From NCBI RefSeq assembly GCF_003989135.1, contig NZ_RYZZ01000001.1, forward strand, positions 1-64,000: DNA of 64,000 bases, in the 5' to 3' direction. The notes under the pieces are model-generated. The model was not told where the DNA came from. It searched no databases and worked only from the letters and a program-made list of their open reading frames with translations. Both the position numbers and the translations under genes were made by a program. This document shows positions 57,272 through 64,000 of the stretch, piece by piece (the stretch's first letter is position 1; each line of letters starts with the position of its first letter). This DNA comes from Peribacillus cavernae (GTDB taxonomy: Bacteria > Bacillota > Bacilli > Bacillales > DSM-1321).

Positions 57272-58732
57272 TTAATATCGGGCTGTTAACATTTTTTTGC
57301 GGGTATAAAATTCCACGCCGTCACGTCCATTGGCATGCAAGTCTCCATAAAACGACTTCTTGTATCCGGAAAACGGGAAGAAGGCCATTGGTGCCGGAAC
57401 TCCCATATTGATCCCAAGCATCCCTGCGTCGATTTCATCACGGAACTGGCGTACAGCTTTAGCACTGTCGGTAAACAGACACGCACCATTGGCAAATTCA
57501 GACTGATTGGTTATATTGATAGCTTCGGTTAAATCGTTAGCCCGAACAATCGATAGCACCGGCGCAAAAATTTCGTCATTCCAAATCTCCATTCCTGGTT
57601 TCACCTGATCAAAAATAGTGGGGCCGACAAAGTAACCTTGCCCATTGATCGCTTCATCATTACGTCCGTCTCTTACAAGCTGGGCTCCCTCTGCTTCGCC
57701 TTTTTCAATGTATTGGATTGTTCGTGCTTTATGCGAATCTCTAATAACCGGACCGAGAAAAACACCTTTATCCAGGCCGTTGCCGATCTTTATTTCTTCT
57801 GCTGCCTTTACTAACGCATCAACCAATTTGTCCCCAATATCACCAACCGCGACAACAACCGCGCAAGCCATGCAACGCTCACCGGCAGAACCAAAGGCTG
57901 CACCAAGAATGTTCGTCACTGTAAGATCAAGATCGGCATCAGGTAAAACGATGGTATGGTTTTTTGCACCTGCAAGAGCTTGAACACGTTTTCCGTTGGC
58001 CGCTGCATTTTTGTACACATATTCTGCAACTGGCTGAGAACCTACGAAGGAGACTGCTTTCACTTGTTCATGATCAAGAATTCCATTGACCACATCATGA
58101 GCTCCATGTACAACGTTCAGAACACCATCCGGCAGACCTGCTTCTTGGAATAGCTCGGCTAAGCGGCTTGCAAGCAGCGGTGTGCGTTCAGAGGGTTTTA
58201 AAATAAACGTATTTCCGCAAGCAATCGCCAGCGGGAACATCCAGCAAGGAACCATCATTGGGAAATTAAACGGTGTAATCCCGCCGACTACTCCAATCGG
58301 ATATCGATACATACCCGATTCAATTCCTGTTGCAATGTCCGGAAGCTGTGATCCCATCATTAGAGTTGGTGCCCCAGCGGCAAACTCCACGCATTCAATG
58401 CCGCGAAGAACCTCTCCATATGCTTCATCGTAGCTTTTTCCATTCTCACGGGTAATAAGACGGGCTAATTCATCCCAATGGTCCACAAGTAATTGCTGAT
58501 AACGAAACAAAACACGGCTCCGCTTTGGGACAGCAACATTTTTCCATGTATGAAATGCTTCTTCCGCCACAGCTACTGCTCGATCTAAATCCTCGCGATT
58601 AGAGATGGGAACATGAGCAAGCGCTTCCCCTGTAGCCGGGTTTGGCACTACTTCAGTCTTTTCAGAAGTGGAAGCAACCCACTTGCCTCCAATAAAATTT
58701 TTAAGTGTTTGTATTTCTGTTGTAATAGACAT
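57272..58732 (-). CDS. CoA-acylating methylmalonate-semialdehyde dehydrogenase-type ALDH
   Basis: A 486-aa aldehyde dehydrogenase of the MmsA/IolA group. The catalytic Cys is in GSAGERCMA, and [25 protein letters not shown] and the tail [18 protein letters not shown] are hallmarks of the CoA-dependent branch. It converts methylmalonate or malonate semialdehyde to propionyl- or acetyl-CoA. ATG 58732 is chosen because AAGGAG lies 7 nt upstream. It starts 36 bp after the alcohol dehydrogenase and ends 20 bp before the HisD-like gene. Confidence 0.9.
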   Translation of the reverse strand: MSITTEIQTLKNFIGGKWVASTSEKTEVVPNPATGEALAHVPISNREDLDRAVAVAEEAFHTWKNVAVPKRSRVLFRYQQLLVDHWDELARLITRENGKSYDEAYGEVLRGIECVEFAAGAPTLMMGSQLPDIATGIESGMYRYPIGVVGGITPFNFPMMVPCWMFPLAIACGNTFILKPSERTPLLASRLAELFQEAGLPDGVLNVVHGAHDVVNGILDHEQVKAVSFVGSQPVAEYVYKNAAANGKRVQALAGAKNHTIVLPDADLDLTVTNILGAAFGSAGERCMACAVVVAVGDIGDKLVDALVKAAEEIKIGNGLDKGVFLGPVIRDSHKARTIQYIEKGEAEGAQLVRDGRNDEAINGQGYFVGPTIFDQVKPGMEIWNDEIFAPVLSIVRANDLTEAINITNQSEFANGACLFTDSAKAVRQFRDEIDAGMLGINMGVPAPMAFFPFSGYKKSFYGDLHANGRDGVEFYTRKKMLTARY

Positions 58733-58767
58733 TTTCATTCTCCTTTTCTATTTATCTGGTAAATTAA

Positions 58768-59970
58768 TTATGATTGAATCGTCGACTTGCTGACAGTAAA
58801 GTCATAGTTGTAACAACGGTGGTATAGATCCACAATTTCTTGAAAGGAAGGAACTCTAGGATTATTTGCCGGGCTGCCGCTTGCCAGCGCATCTGTTGCC
58901 ATTTTTTCAACCACCTGCTTGAACCTTTCTTCGTCCACGCCCCATGTTTTCATGTTCGGGATGTTTAGATCCAAGCACAGTTTTTTAATTTCATTAATGG
59001 TCACATCTGCCAGTTCTTCACTTGTCAACGCTTTCAAATTTGGTGAAATCATCCGCCCTATAGCTGCTAACGAGTCAAGCGCTTGTTCTTTAGTGAATTC
59101 AAGTACTGCAGGAAGCAGCATTGCATTTGAAACACCATGGGGCACATGAAACAAAGCCCCAATCGGGCGCGACATTCCATGAACCAGTGTAACAGAGGCA
59201 TTGGTAAAAGCAAGGCCGGCTTGCATGGCAGCAATGGCCATTTCCCCTCTCGCCTCCAGATCTTCCCCGTTCTCATAAACGGCTCTTAAATGGTTTGTTA
59301 TTGCTTCGATCGCAGAAAGTGCCAGTGTGTCCGTTAACGGCTGAGATAACCGTGATAGATAAGCTTCGATTGCATGGCAGAGAGCGTCAATCCCGGTTGC
59401 TGCCGTCACGTGCTGAGGCGTTGAAATCGTAAGGGATGAATCAACAATGGCTACACACGGAAGAAACGATGGATGTTTAATCATCATCTTAATATCTTCT
59501 TTAGTGTTCGTGATTATCGTCACATTCGTTACTTCCGAGCCTGTACCGGCTGTTGTCGGAATCGCTATTAGTGGCAGGGGGGCCTTCTCAATCGGAGTTC
59601 TGCCTCCCACATAATCGCCAATATACCCGCCGTTTGTTGCCAGCACCGCTACCGCTTTGGCCGCATCTATACAGCTGCCGCCTCCTACAGCCACGATGAC
59701 ATCACATTGCTCATTTAAACAAAGCTTTAGTGCTTCAGCGATATGTAAATCTGTTGGTTCAGTATTCACATCGAGATATGAACTGTATCGAACATTGGAC
59801 TTCTCGAAATATTGTTTACAAATTTTTACATGACCTACTTTTTCCATGACACGATCACTGATCAAAAATACCTTTTTTCCGTGAGATACTACTTGCTCCC
59901 CGAGCTGAGTTAAGGAATTTTGACCATAAAGAACTGTTTTGGGCATACAAAACTCTGAAAATTCTTTCAT
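58768..59970 (-). CDS. Iron-containing alcohol dehydrogenase
   Basis: A 400-aa group III Fe-dependent alcohol dehydrogenase. The nucleotide-binding loop is AVGGGSCIDAAKA, and ITIPTTAGTGSE-like (AIPTTAGTGSEVT) follows. Metal ligands are in GIDALCHAIEAYLS and VHGMSRPIGALFHVPHG. It oxidises alcohols or reduces aldehydes with NAD(H). ATG 59970 has AAGGAGGG upstream. First gene of the operon behind the sigma-54 promoter at 60007-60023. Confidence 0.92.
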   Translation of the reverse strand: MKEFSEFCMPKTVLYGQNSLTQLGEQVVSHGKKVFLISDRVMEKVGHVKICKQYFEKSNVRYSSYLDVNTEPTDLHIAEALKLCLNEQCDVIVAVGGGSCIDAAKAVAVLATNGGYIGDYVGGRTPIEKAPLPLIAIPTTAGTGSEVTNVTIITNTKEDIKMMIKHPSFLPCVAIVDSSLTISTPQHVTAATGIDALCHAIEAYLSRLSQPLTDTLALSAIEAITNHLRAVYENGEDLEARGEMAIAAMQAGLAFTNASVTLVHGMSRPIGALFHVPHGVSNAMLLPAVLEFTKEQALDSLAAIGRMISPNLKALTSEELADVTINEIKKLCLDLNIPNMKTWGVDEERFKQVVEKMATDALASGSPANNPRVPSFQEIVDLYHRCYNYDFTVSKSTIQS

Positions 59971-60006
59971 AATTTTCCCTCCTTGAATTTCCTTTCATTT
60001 TCAAAG

Positions 60007-60023
60007 ATGCAAGAAGCGTGCCA
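60007..60023 (-). promoter_or_regulatory. Sigma-54 (-24/-12) promoter of the dehydrogenase operon
   Basis: Minus-strand TGGCAC (60023-60018), 5-nt spacer GCTTC, TTGCAT (60012-60007): an exact match to the TGGCAC-N5-TTGCA consensus, about 37 bp upstream of the iron-ADH start. The activator gene lies just upstream. Confidence 0.92.
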
Positions 60024-60065
60024 CAGATAAAATTTTGTTATACATGACTTTTCAACATGCAAAGG

Positions 60066-60083
60066 TGTCCGAATTCGCAGACA
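60066..60083. promoter_or_regulatory. Candidate enhancer site (UAS) of the sigma-54 activator
   Basis: TGTCCGAATTCGCAGACA, a near-perfect palindrome (TGTC..GAATTC..GACA), about 45 bp upstream of the -24 element. A further CGGACA half-site lies at 60111-60116. Position and symmetry fit a Fis-type HTH binding site. Confidence 0.6.
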
Positions 60084-60117
60084 ATAGTAAGTTATGTGTG
60101 TACATTCATACGGACAC

Positions 60118-61950
60118 TCAGCCGGATAAACCATGTTTTTTTAGCTTTTCATAAAGAGTAGAACGCTGGATTCCCAGGTTCCTAGCGGCGGCCGCTTTGT
60201 TTCCATTTACTTCTTCAAGCGCCTTAATAATTGCTTCTTTTTCACTAATCAATATCCGATCTTTTACTTCCTCTAATGTCTTTTTGGTGTCAGTGGAAAT
60301 CTCGGCGGTTTTTGCCGCATGATTAGGAAATATTACTTCGGTATGAAATTGGGCAGGTAAATCTTCTTTAGAAATCTCCTGGTCTTCTACTAAACTCACC
60401 AGCATTTCAATCGTGTTAACAAGTTCGCGGACATTGCCCGGCCAGTGATACTCTTTTAGAAGCTCCATCGCCTCTAAAGTGAAGACCTTCTGAGGCATAC
60501 CAAACCGCTGGCAAAATCCCTGCATGTGATGCGTCAGCAAAACCGGAATATCGTCTTTTCTTTCACGCAATGGAGGAATATTCATCCGGATAATATTAAG
60601 GCGATAGTACAGATCCTCTCGAAATGTTCCTTCCCCCACCATTTTTTCAAGAGCCTGGTTGGTTGCCGCTACAATTCGTACGTCCACCTGTTGCCTTTTT
60701 ACCCCTCCAACCCTTTCCACTTCCCGGTCCTGTAATACCCGAAGTATTTTCGATTGCATAAGGAGCGGCATGTCCCCTATTTCATCAAGGAACAAAGTCC
60801 CTTTATTAGCCTGTTCAAACTTGCCAGGCTTGCCTCCCTTACGTGCTCCTGTAAATGAACCTTCTTCATAGCCAAATAACTCCGACTCAAGCAATGGCTC
60901 TGGAATCGCTGCACAATTCACACTGACAAATGGTCCTTCTGCAAAAGGACTTAATTGATGAATCGCCTGTGCAAATAACTCCTTACCTGTACCGCTTTCC
61001 CCAGTGATCAAGACGGTAGAAGGAGTGTTGGCTGCTTTTTTGGTCATTTTTTTTACAGAGTGAATCGATTCACTATCTCCAATGATTTGTTCAAAATGAC
61101 TATCCATTTTTAAATGACCAGGGTTTGACACGGCAGGTTCGGTGACTTTTCTTGATAATTCTTGCATCCGGCCGAGGATATTATAGAGCTCCGTTACACC
61201 TTCAAAAATAAGCATGCCAATGACGCCGATGATCTTTCCCTCTTTCTGGATGGGAATGCGATGAACGACCATATCCTGTCCCTGAATTCGTTGAACGTAG
61301 CCCTTTTCCTCGATACCTGTTTCACCAACGATATGTAATCTTGTATTTTCGATGATGTCTGTTACATGTTTTCCAATAACATCCTCACGCTTCTTGCCGA
61401 TGAAACGGCAGTACGCATCATTGAATTCTTGAATAACACCATTTATGTCAATTACAGCAATACCTTCGTAGGCGCTTTCTAGAATAATGCTTAACGTTTC
61501 AGCCGTATGAAGCGTTTCTTGCAGTTGCCGCAAATGGTAAGAATAGGAATGGAGAATATCGGTTCTCGTTAATATCCCAACCAAGCATCCCTTGTCATCT
61601 ACAACAGGTAGACGACCGACTTTTATTTGCCAGGCATTAGCGATGGAGTCATCAGACCCGACAGTAACGATTGAACGCTTCATGACTTTCTCAACAGTTG
61701 CATTTGGCGAGTTCCCTTCAACAAATAACTTCATCAAACGCGACTTTGTGAGTAGACCAATCACATGGCGATCTTGTGAAATCACGGGTAATCCATCAAT
61801 GCCATGCAAATCTAGTAAATGGACTGCCTCTCTTAAGGTTTGATCTGGCTGTACTGTAATCGGAGAAGGGGTCATCCATTTATGAACGGGCTCTTCATTT
61901 TTTACCTCTTCATAATTGATGGCTGTATCTTTATTAAAATCCTGAAGCAT
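60118..61950 (-). CDS. Sigma-54-dependent activator with CBS, PAS, AAA+ and Fis domains
   Basis: A 610-aa enhancer-binding protein. Domain order: two CBS repeats (about residues 20-140, MTPSPITVQPDQTL, GILTRTDIL), a PAS domain (about 155-265), an AAA+ core with Walker A GESGTGKE, the sigma-54 contact loop ELFGYEEGSFTGA (GSFTGA variant of GAFTGA), Walker B GTLFLDEIGD and an arginine finger region, then a C-terminal Fis HTH (NKAAAARNLGIQRSTLYEKL). CBS pairs usually sense adenine nucleotides, so activity may follow energy state. ATG 61950 is chosen for GAAGGAGG upstream. It is the likely activator of the adjacent sigma-54 promoter. Confidence 0.93.
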   Translation of the reverse strand: MLQDFNKDTAINYEEVKNEEPVHKWMTPSPITVQPDQTLREAVHLLDLHGIDGLPVISQDRHVIGLLTKSRLMKLFVEGNSPNATVEKVMKRSIVTVGSDDSIANAWQIKVGRLPVVDDKGCLVGILTRTDILHSYSYHLRQLQETLHTAETLSIILESAYEGIAVIDINGVIQEFNDAYCRFIGKKREDVIGKHVTDIIENTRLHIVGETGIEEKGYVQRIQGQDMVVHRIPIQKEGKIIGVIGMLIFEGVTELYNILGRMQELSRKVTEPAVSNPGHLKMDSHFEQIIGDSESIHSVKKMTKKAANTPSTVLITGESGTGKELFAQAIHQLSPFAEGPFVSVNCAAIPEPLLESELFGYEEGSFTGARKGGKPGKFEQANKGTLFLDEIGDMPLLMQSKILRVLQDREVERVGGVKRQQVDVRIVAATNQALEKMVGEGTFREDLYYRLNIIRMNIPPLRERKDDIPVLLTHHMQGFCQRFGMPQKVFTLEAMELLKEYHWPGNVRELVNTIEMLVSLVEDQEISKEDLPAQFHTEVIFPNHAAKTAEISTDTKKTLEEVKDRILISEKEAIIKALEEVNGNKAAAARNLGIQRSTLYEKLKKHGLSG

Positions 61951-62151
61951 TACCCGACCTCCTTCTGAATGATCAATGTGGTTGAAATCATTATATACAA
62001 AATTTTTCAAAATGTCTGTCTCTCGATACACATGCAGGAAAATCCGACACTTTTTCTTATAAGCACAAGAGTAAGATATTAATCCCTCGATTCCTCCCTA
62101 ATGTGTTATAATTCTCTCATTGTGAACCCCTCCACCTAAATCAAAGATTAA

Positions 62152-62180
62152 GATGGAGCTTGCGCCGCTTCGGCTTTTGG
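62152..62180. repeat. Short dispersed repeat piece
   Basis: GGAGCTTGCGCCGCTTCGGCTTTTGG, related to the GCGCTTCCGCTTTT end of the elements at 37811 and 29021. It lies upstream of the MATE gene. Confidence 0.45.
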
Positions 62181-62209
62181 TTAAAAAAAACATATATAGA
62201 GGTACATAG

Positions 62210-63577
62210 ATGAACGTCACTTACAAAAGGTCAGAAAAGTTACGCCAGTTTTTCATTATTTTACTTCCGATATTAATTACCCAGCTTGGTTTATATTCGA
62301 TGAATTTTTTCGATATCATGATGTCAGGCAAATATAGCACAGACGATGTTGCCGGAGTATCGATTGGAAGCTCGATCTGGGTCCCCGTGTATACCGGTTT
62401 AAGCGGGATTCTGTTGGCGATTACCCCGATTGTATCTCAGCTTATTGGCGCAAGGGAAAAAAAATCTGTTCCATACTCTATCATTCAGGGAGTCTATTTG
62501 GCAGTTGTGATGGCTATTTTGATTATCATCATTGGTTCGATTGTATTAAATCCGATTTTAAACGGAATGGACCTTGCCCCGAAGGTACATCAGGTTGCCC
62601 ATGATTACCTTGTCGCTCTGTCATTGGGAATGATTCCTTTATTTATTTATAATGTGCTGCGTTCTTTTATTGATTCACTCGGCCAAACAAGGATTTCAAT
62701 GATCATCACCCTCCTTTCACTGCCGGTTAATGTCCTGTTCAATTATCTGCTTATTTATGGAAAGTTTGGGTTTCCTGAGCTTGGCGGCGTTGGCTCTGGC
62801 TATGCGACAGCGATTACCTATTGGGTCATCACTTTCATTGCCTTCTTTGTGATTATCAACATACATCCATTTGCGGATTACAAGATTTTCAAGACTTTTT
62901 ATAAAGTTTCCTTCAAGGAATGGGCTTCTTTATTAAAGATCGGGGTGCCGATCGGATTCTCGATTTTTTTTGAAACAAGCATTTTCGCTGCTGTCACTCT
63001 CTTGATGAGCGGGTTTGATACCATCACGATCGCTTCTCATCAAATTGCGATGAATTTTGCTTCATTTCTGTATATGATGCCTTTAAGCATTTCGATGGCG
63101 CTTACGATTCTTGTCGGTTTCGAGGTAGGAGCAAGACGACTGAAGGATGCCCGGGAATACGGTTTGATTGGAATCTTTATGGCGGTTTGCATGTCATTGC
63201 TTTGTGCACTTGTCATTTTCCTTTTCAGAGAACCGGTTGCTTCGATTTATACTGAGGACGCAAAAGTAATGAAGCTTACGGCCCATTTTTTAATCTATGC
63301 ACTATTTTTCCAGCTTTCTGATGCAGTCGCGGCCCCGATTCAGGGAACGTTGCGCGGTTATAAGGATGTGAACTTCACATTTCTAATGAGCTTACTTTCT
63401 TATTGGGTTATCGGTCTGCCAACCGGTTATCTGTTTGCCAATCTTACTGACCTCGGAGCATCCGGCTATTGGATCGGCCTGATCACGGGCCTCGCCGTTG
63501 GTGCTCTTGGTCTTTTAAGCCGATTGATATATGTGCAAAGAGTTAAATTTCCGAAGCAATATGGATATAATGAATAG
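62210..63577 (+). CDS. MATE-family efflux transporter
   Basis: A 455-aa exporter with 12 predicted helices, matching NorM-type MATE proteins (B. subtilis YisQ is a likely relative). Features are TQLGLYSMNFFDIMMSGKYS in TM1, a conserved IPLFIYNVLRSFIDSLGQTR loop and its second-half equivalent AAPIQGTLRGYKDV. It exports cationic drugs or metabolites against Na or H. ATG 62210 with AGAGGTAC upstream. Monocistronic. Confidence 0.9.
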   Translation: MNVTYKRSEKLRQFFIILLPILITQLGLYSMNFFDIMMSGKYSTDDVAGVSIGSSIWVPVYTGLSGILLAITPIVSQLIGAREKKSVPYSIIQGVYLAVVMAILIIIIGSIVLNPILNGMDLAPKVHQVAHDYLVALSLGMIPLFIYNVLRSFIDSLGQTRISMIITLLSLPVNVLFNYLLIYGKFGFPELGGVGSGYATAITYWVITFIAFFVIINIHPFADYKIFKTFYKVSFKEWASLLKIGVPIGFSIFFETSIFAAVTLLMSGFDTITIASHQIAMNFASFLYMMPLSISMALTILVGFEVGARRLKDAREYGLIGIFMAVCMSLLCALVIFLFREPVASIYTEDAKVMKLTAHFLIYALFFQLSDAVAAPIQGTLRGYKDVNFTFLMSLLSYWVIGLPTGYLFANLTDLGASGYWIGLITGLAVGALGLLSRLIYVQRVKFPKQYGYNE

Positions 63578-63589
63578 TCTTGCATAATA

Positions 63590-63621
63590 AAAAATAACGT
63601 GCGCAGTGCACGTTATTTTTT
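63590..63621. terminator. Bidirectional terminator between MATE and SDR genes
   Basis: AAAAATAACGTGC-GCAGT-GCACGTTATTTTT, symmetric with A and T runs on both sides. Confidence 0.9.
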
Positions 63622-64000
63622 ATTCCTGATGAATTTTATTCAATACGTCTGTTCCTCCGGTAACTGGAATGACACTTCCCGTTATAAAATCAGATTTTTC
63701 GTCGCAGAGGAAGCTGATGACCCTGGCCAGATCCTCACCCGTTCCCGGCCTTCCAATAGGGACAGCCGCGTCCTTTTGCTGATTTGCCGCATCGATACTG
63801 CTTTCTTTCCACTCACCAATAATATCACCTGGACAAACCATATTTACAGTAATGCCATTTTGCGCTTCTTCAAGGGCGAGTGTTTTCGTCAGTGAGGTCA
63901 AGCCGCTTTTCGCCGCTGCAAAAGCCGAGCGATAGATCCATCCCGGCGCAGTGTCACTTCGCTCAAAACCAAAGGTTACGATCCGGCCCCACTTCTGGCT
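63620..64000 (-). CDS. SDR-family NAD(P)-dependent oxidoreductase, partial (C-terminal part)
   Basis: About 126 residues of a short-chain dehydrogenase, running off the right edge. The catalytic Tyr-Lys pair lies in IYRSAFAAAKSGL, followed by NGITVNMVCPGDI and the C-terminal FITGSVIPVTGGTD, the FabG-like pattern. The GxxxGxG cofactor motif is outside the window. Substrate unknown. Confidence 0.88.
   Translation of the reverse strand, partial: SQKWGRIVTFGFERSDTAPGWIYRSAFAAAKSGLTSLTKTLALEEAQNGITVNMVCPGDIIGEWKESSIDAANQQKDAAVPIGRPGTGEDLARVISFLCDEKSDFITGSVIPVTGGTDVLNKIHQE

Noticed and set aside
62040..62209. Riboswitch or attenuator ahead of the MATE gene
   Set aside because: The only structure is a short dispersed-repeat piece; no terminator or known aptamer signature.

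Overview
The window is chromosomal DNA from a low-to-moderate GC, endospore-forming Bacillaceae member, related to but not identical with Bacillus subtilis. Evidence: spoIIP, a SAM-I (S-box) riboswitch ahead of yitJ-metH, paired ku/ligD, a yko-type gene set (ykoS, ykoN, ykoQ, ykoP homologues), strong AGGAGG ribosome binding sites with frequent TTG and GTG starts, and intrinsic terminators after most units.

Layout. 0-4 kb: a broken IS1634-type transposase, a YkoS-like membrane protein, a short L,D-transpeptidase and an internally deleted IS30 transposase. 4.6-11.1 kb: envelope and lipid-type genes (TVP38, GT28 glycosyltransferase, YkoQ phosphoesterase, YkoP, EEP phosphatase, a frameshifted type I phosphodiesterase), closed by a second, nearly identical copy of the transpeptidase. 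The two copies form 395-bp direct repeats about 7.5 kb apart. 12-24 kb: core metabolism on the minus strand: odhAB (2-oxoglutarate dehydrogenase), mnmH, and metH-yitJ behind the S-box. 24-32 kb: a methyltransferase, a MOSC protein, a compact type I toxin-antitoxin locus (BsrE/TxpA-like peptide plus antisense RNA), a candidate small RNA, mscL, a PAP2 phosphatase, ku and ligD (NHEJ), and dapF. 32-42 kb: an AzgA-type purine permease, a five-copy 52-bp hairpin array, carbonic anhydrase, thioesterase, uppP, a tRNA-like fragment, GNAT, a sensor kinase with a disrupted N-terminus, and an MscS channel.

42-56 kb is an accessory and decaying zone. It holds broken NUDIX, EamA, PaiB and GntP genes, a broken terpenoid-cyclase-like gene, two DinB fragments and two intact DinB genes, and a methyltransferase remnant. 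Interspersed intact genes are an ArsR/MFS pair sharing an AATTAG-N8-CTAATT operator, spoIIP, a DUF975 protein, a CYP152 peroxygenase and an ArsR-type regulator. 56-62 kb is a catabolic unit: an iron-dependent alcohol dehydrogenase, a CoA-acylating methylmalonate-semialdehyde-type dehydrogenase and a HisD-family dehydrogenase. They lie downstream of a textbook sigma-54 promoter (TGGCAC-N5-TTGCAT) and a CBS-PAS-AAA-Fis activator. The window ends with a MATE exporter and the 3' part of an SDR dehydrogenase.

The most distinctive items are the toxin/antisense locus, the sigma-54 dehydrogenase operon with an unassigned substrate, the 52-bp hairpin array, the paired ArsR operators, and the concentration of broken genes between 42 and 56 kb. 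Several small genes of 27-57 codons (BsrE-like toxin, YflJ-like, YppF-like) were found by direct reading. All family assignments come from motif recognition, not database searches.
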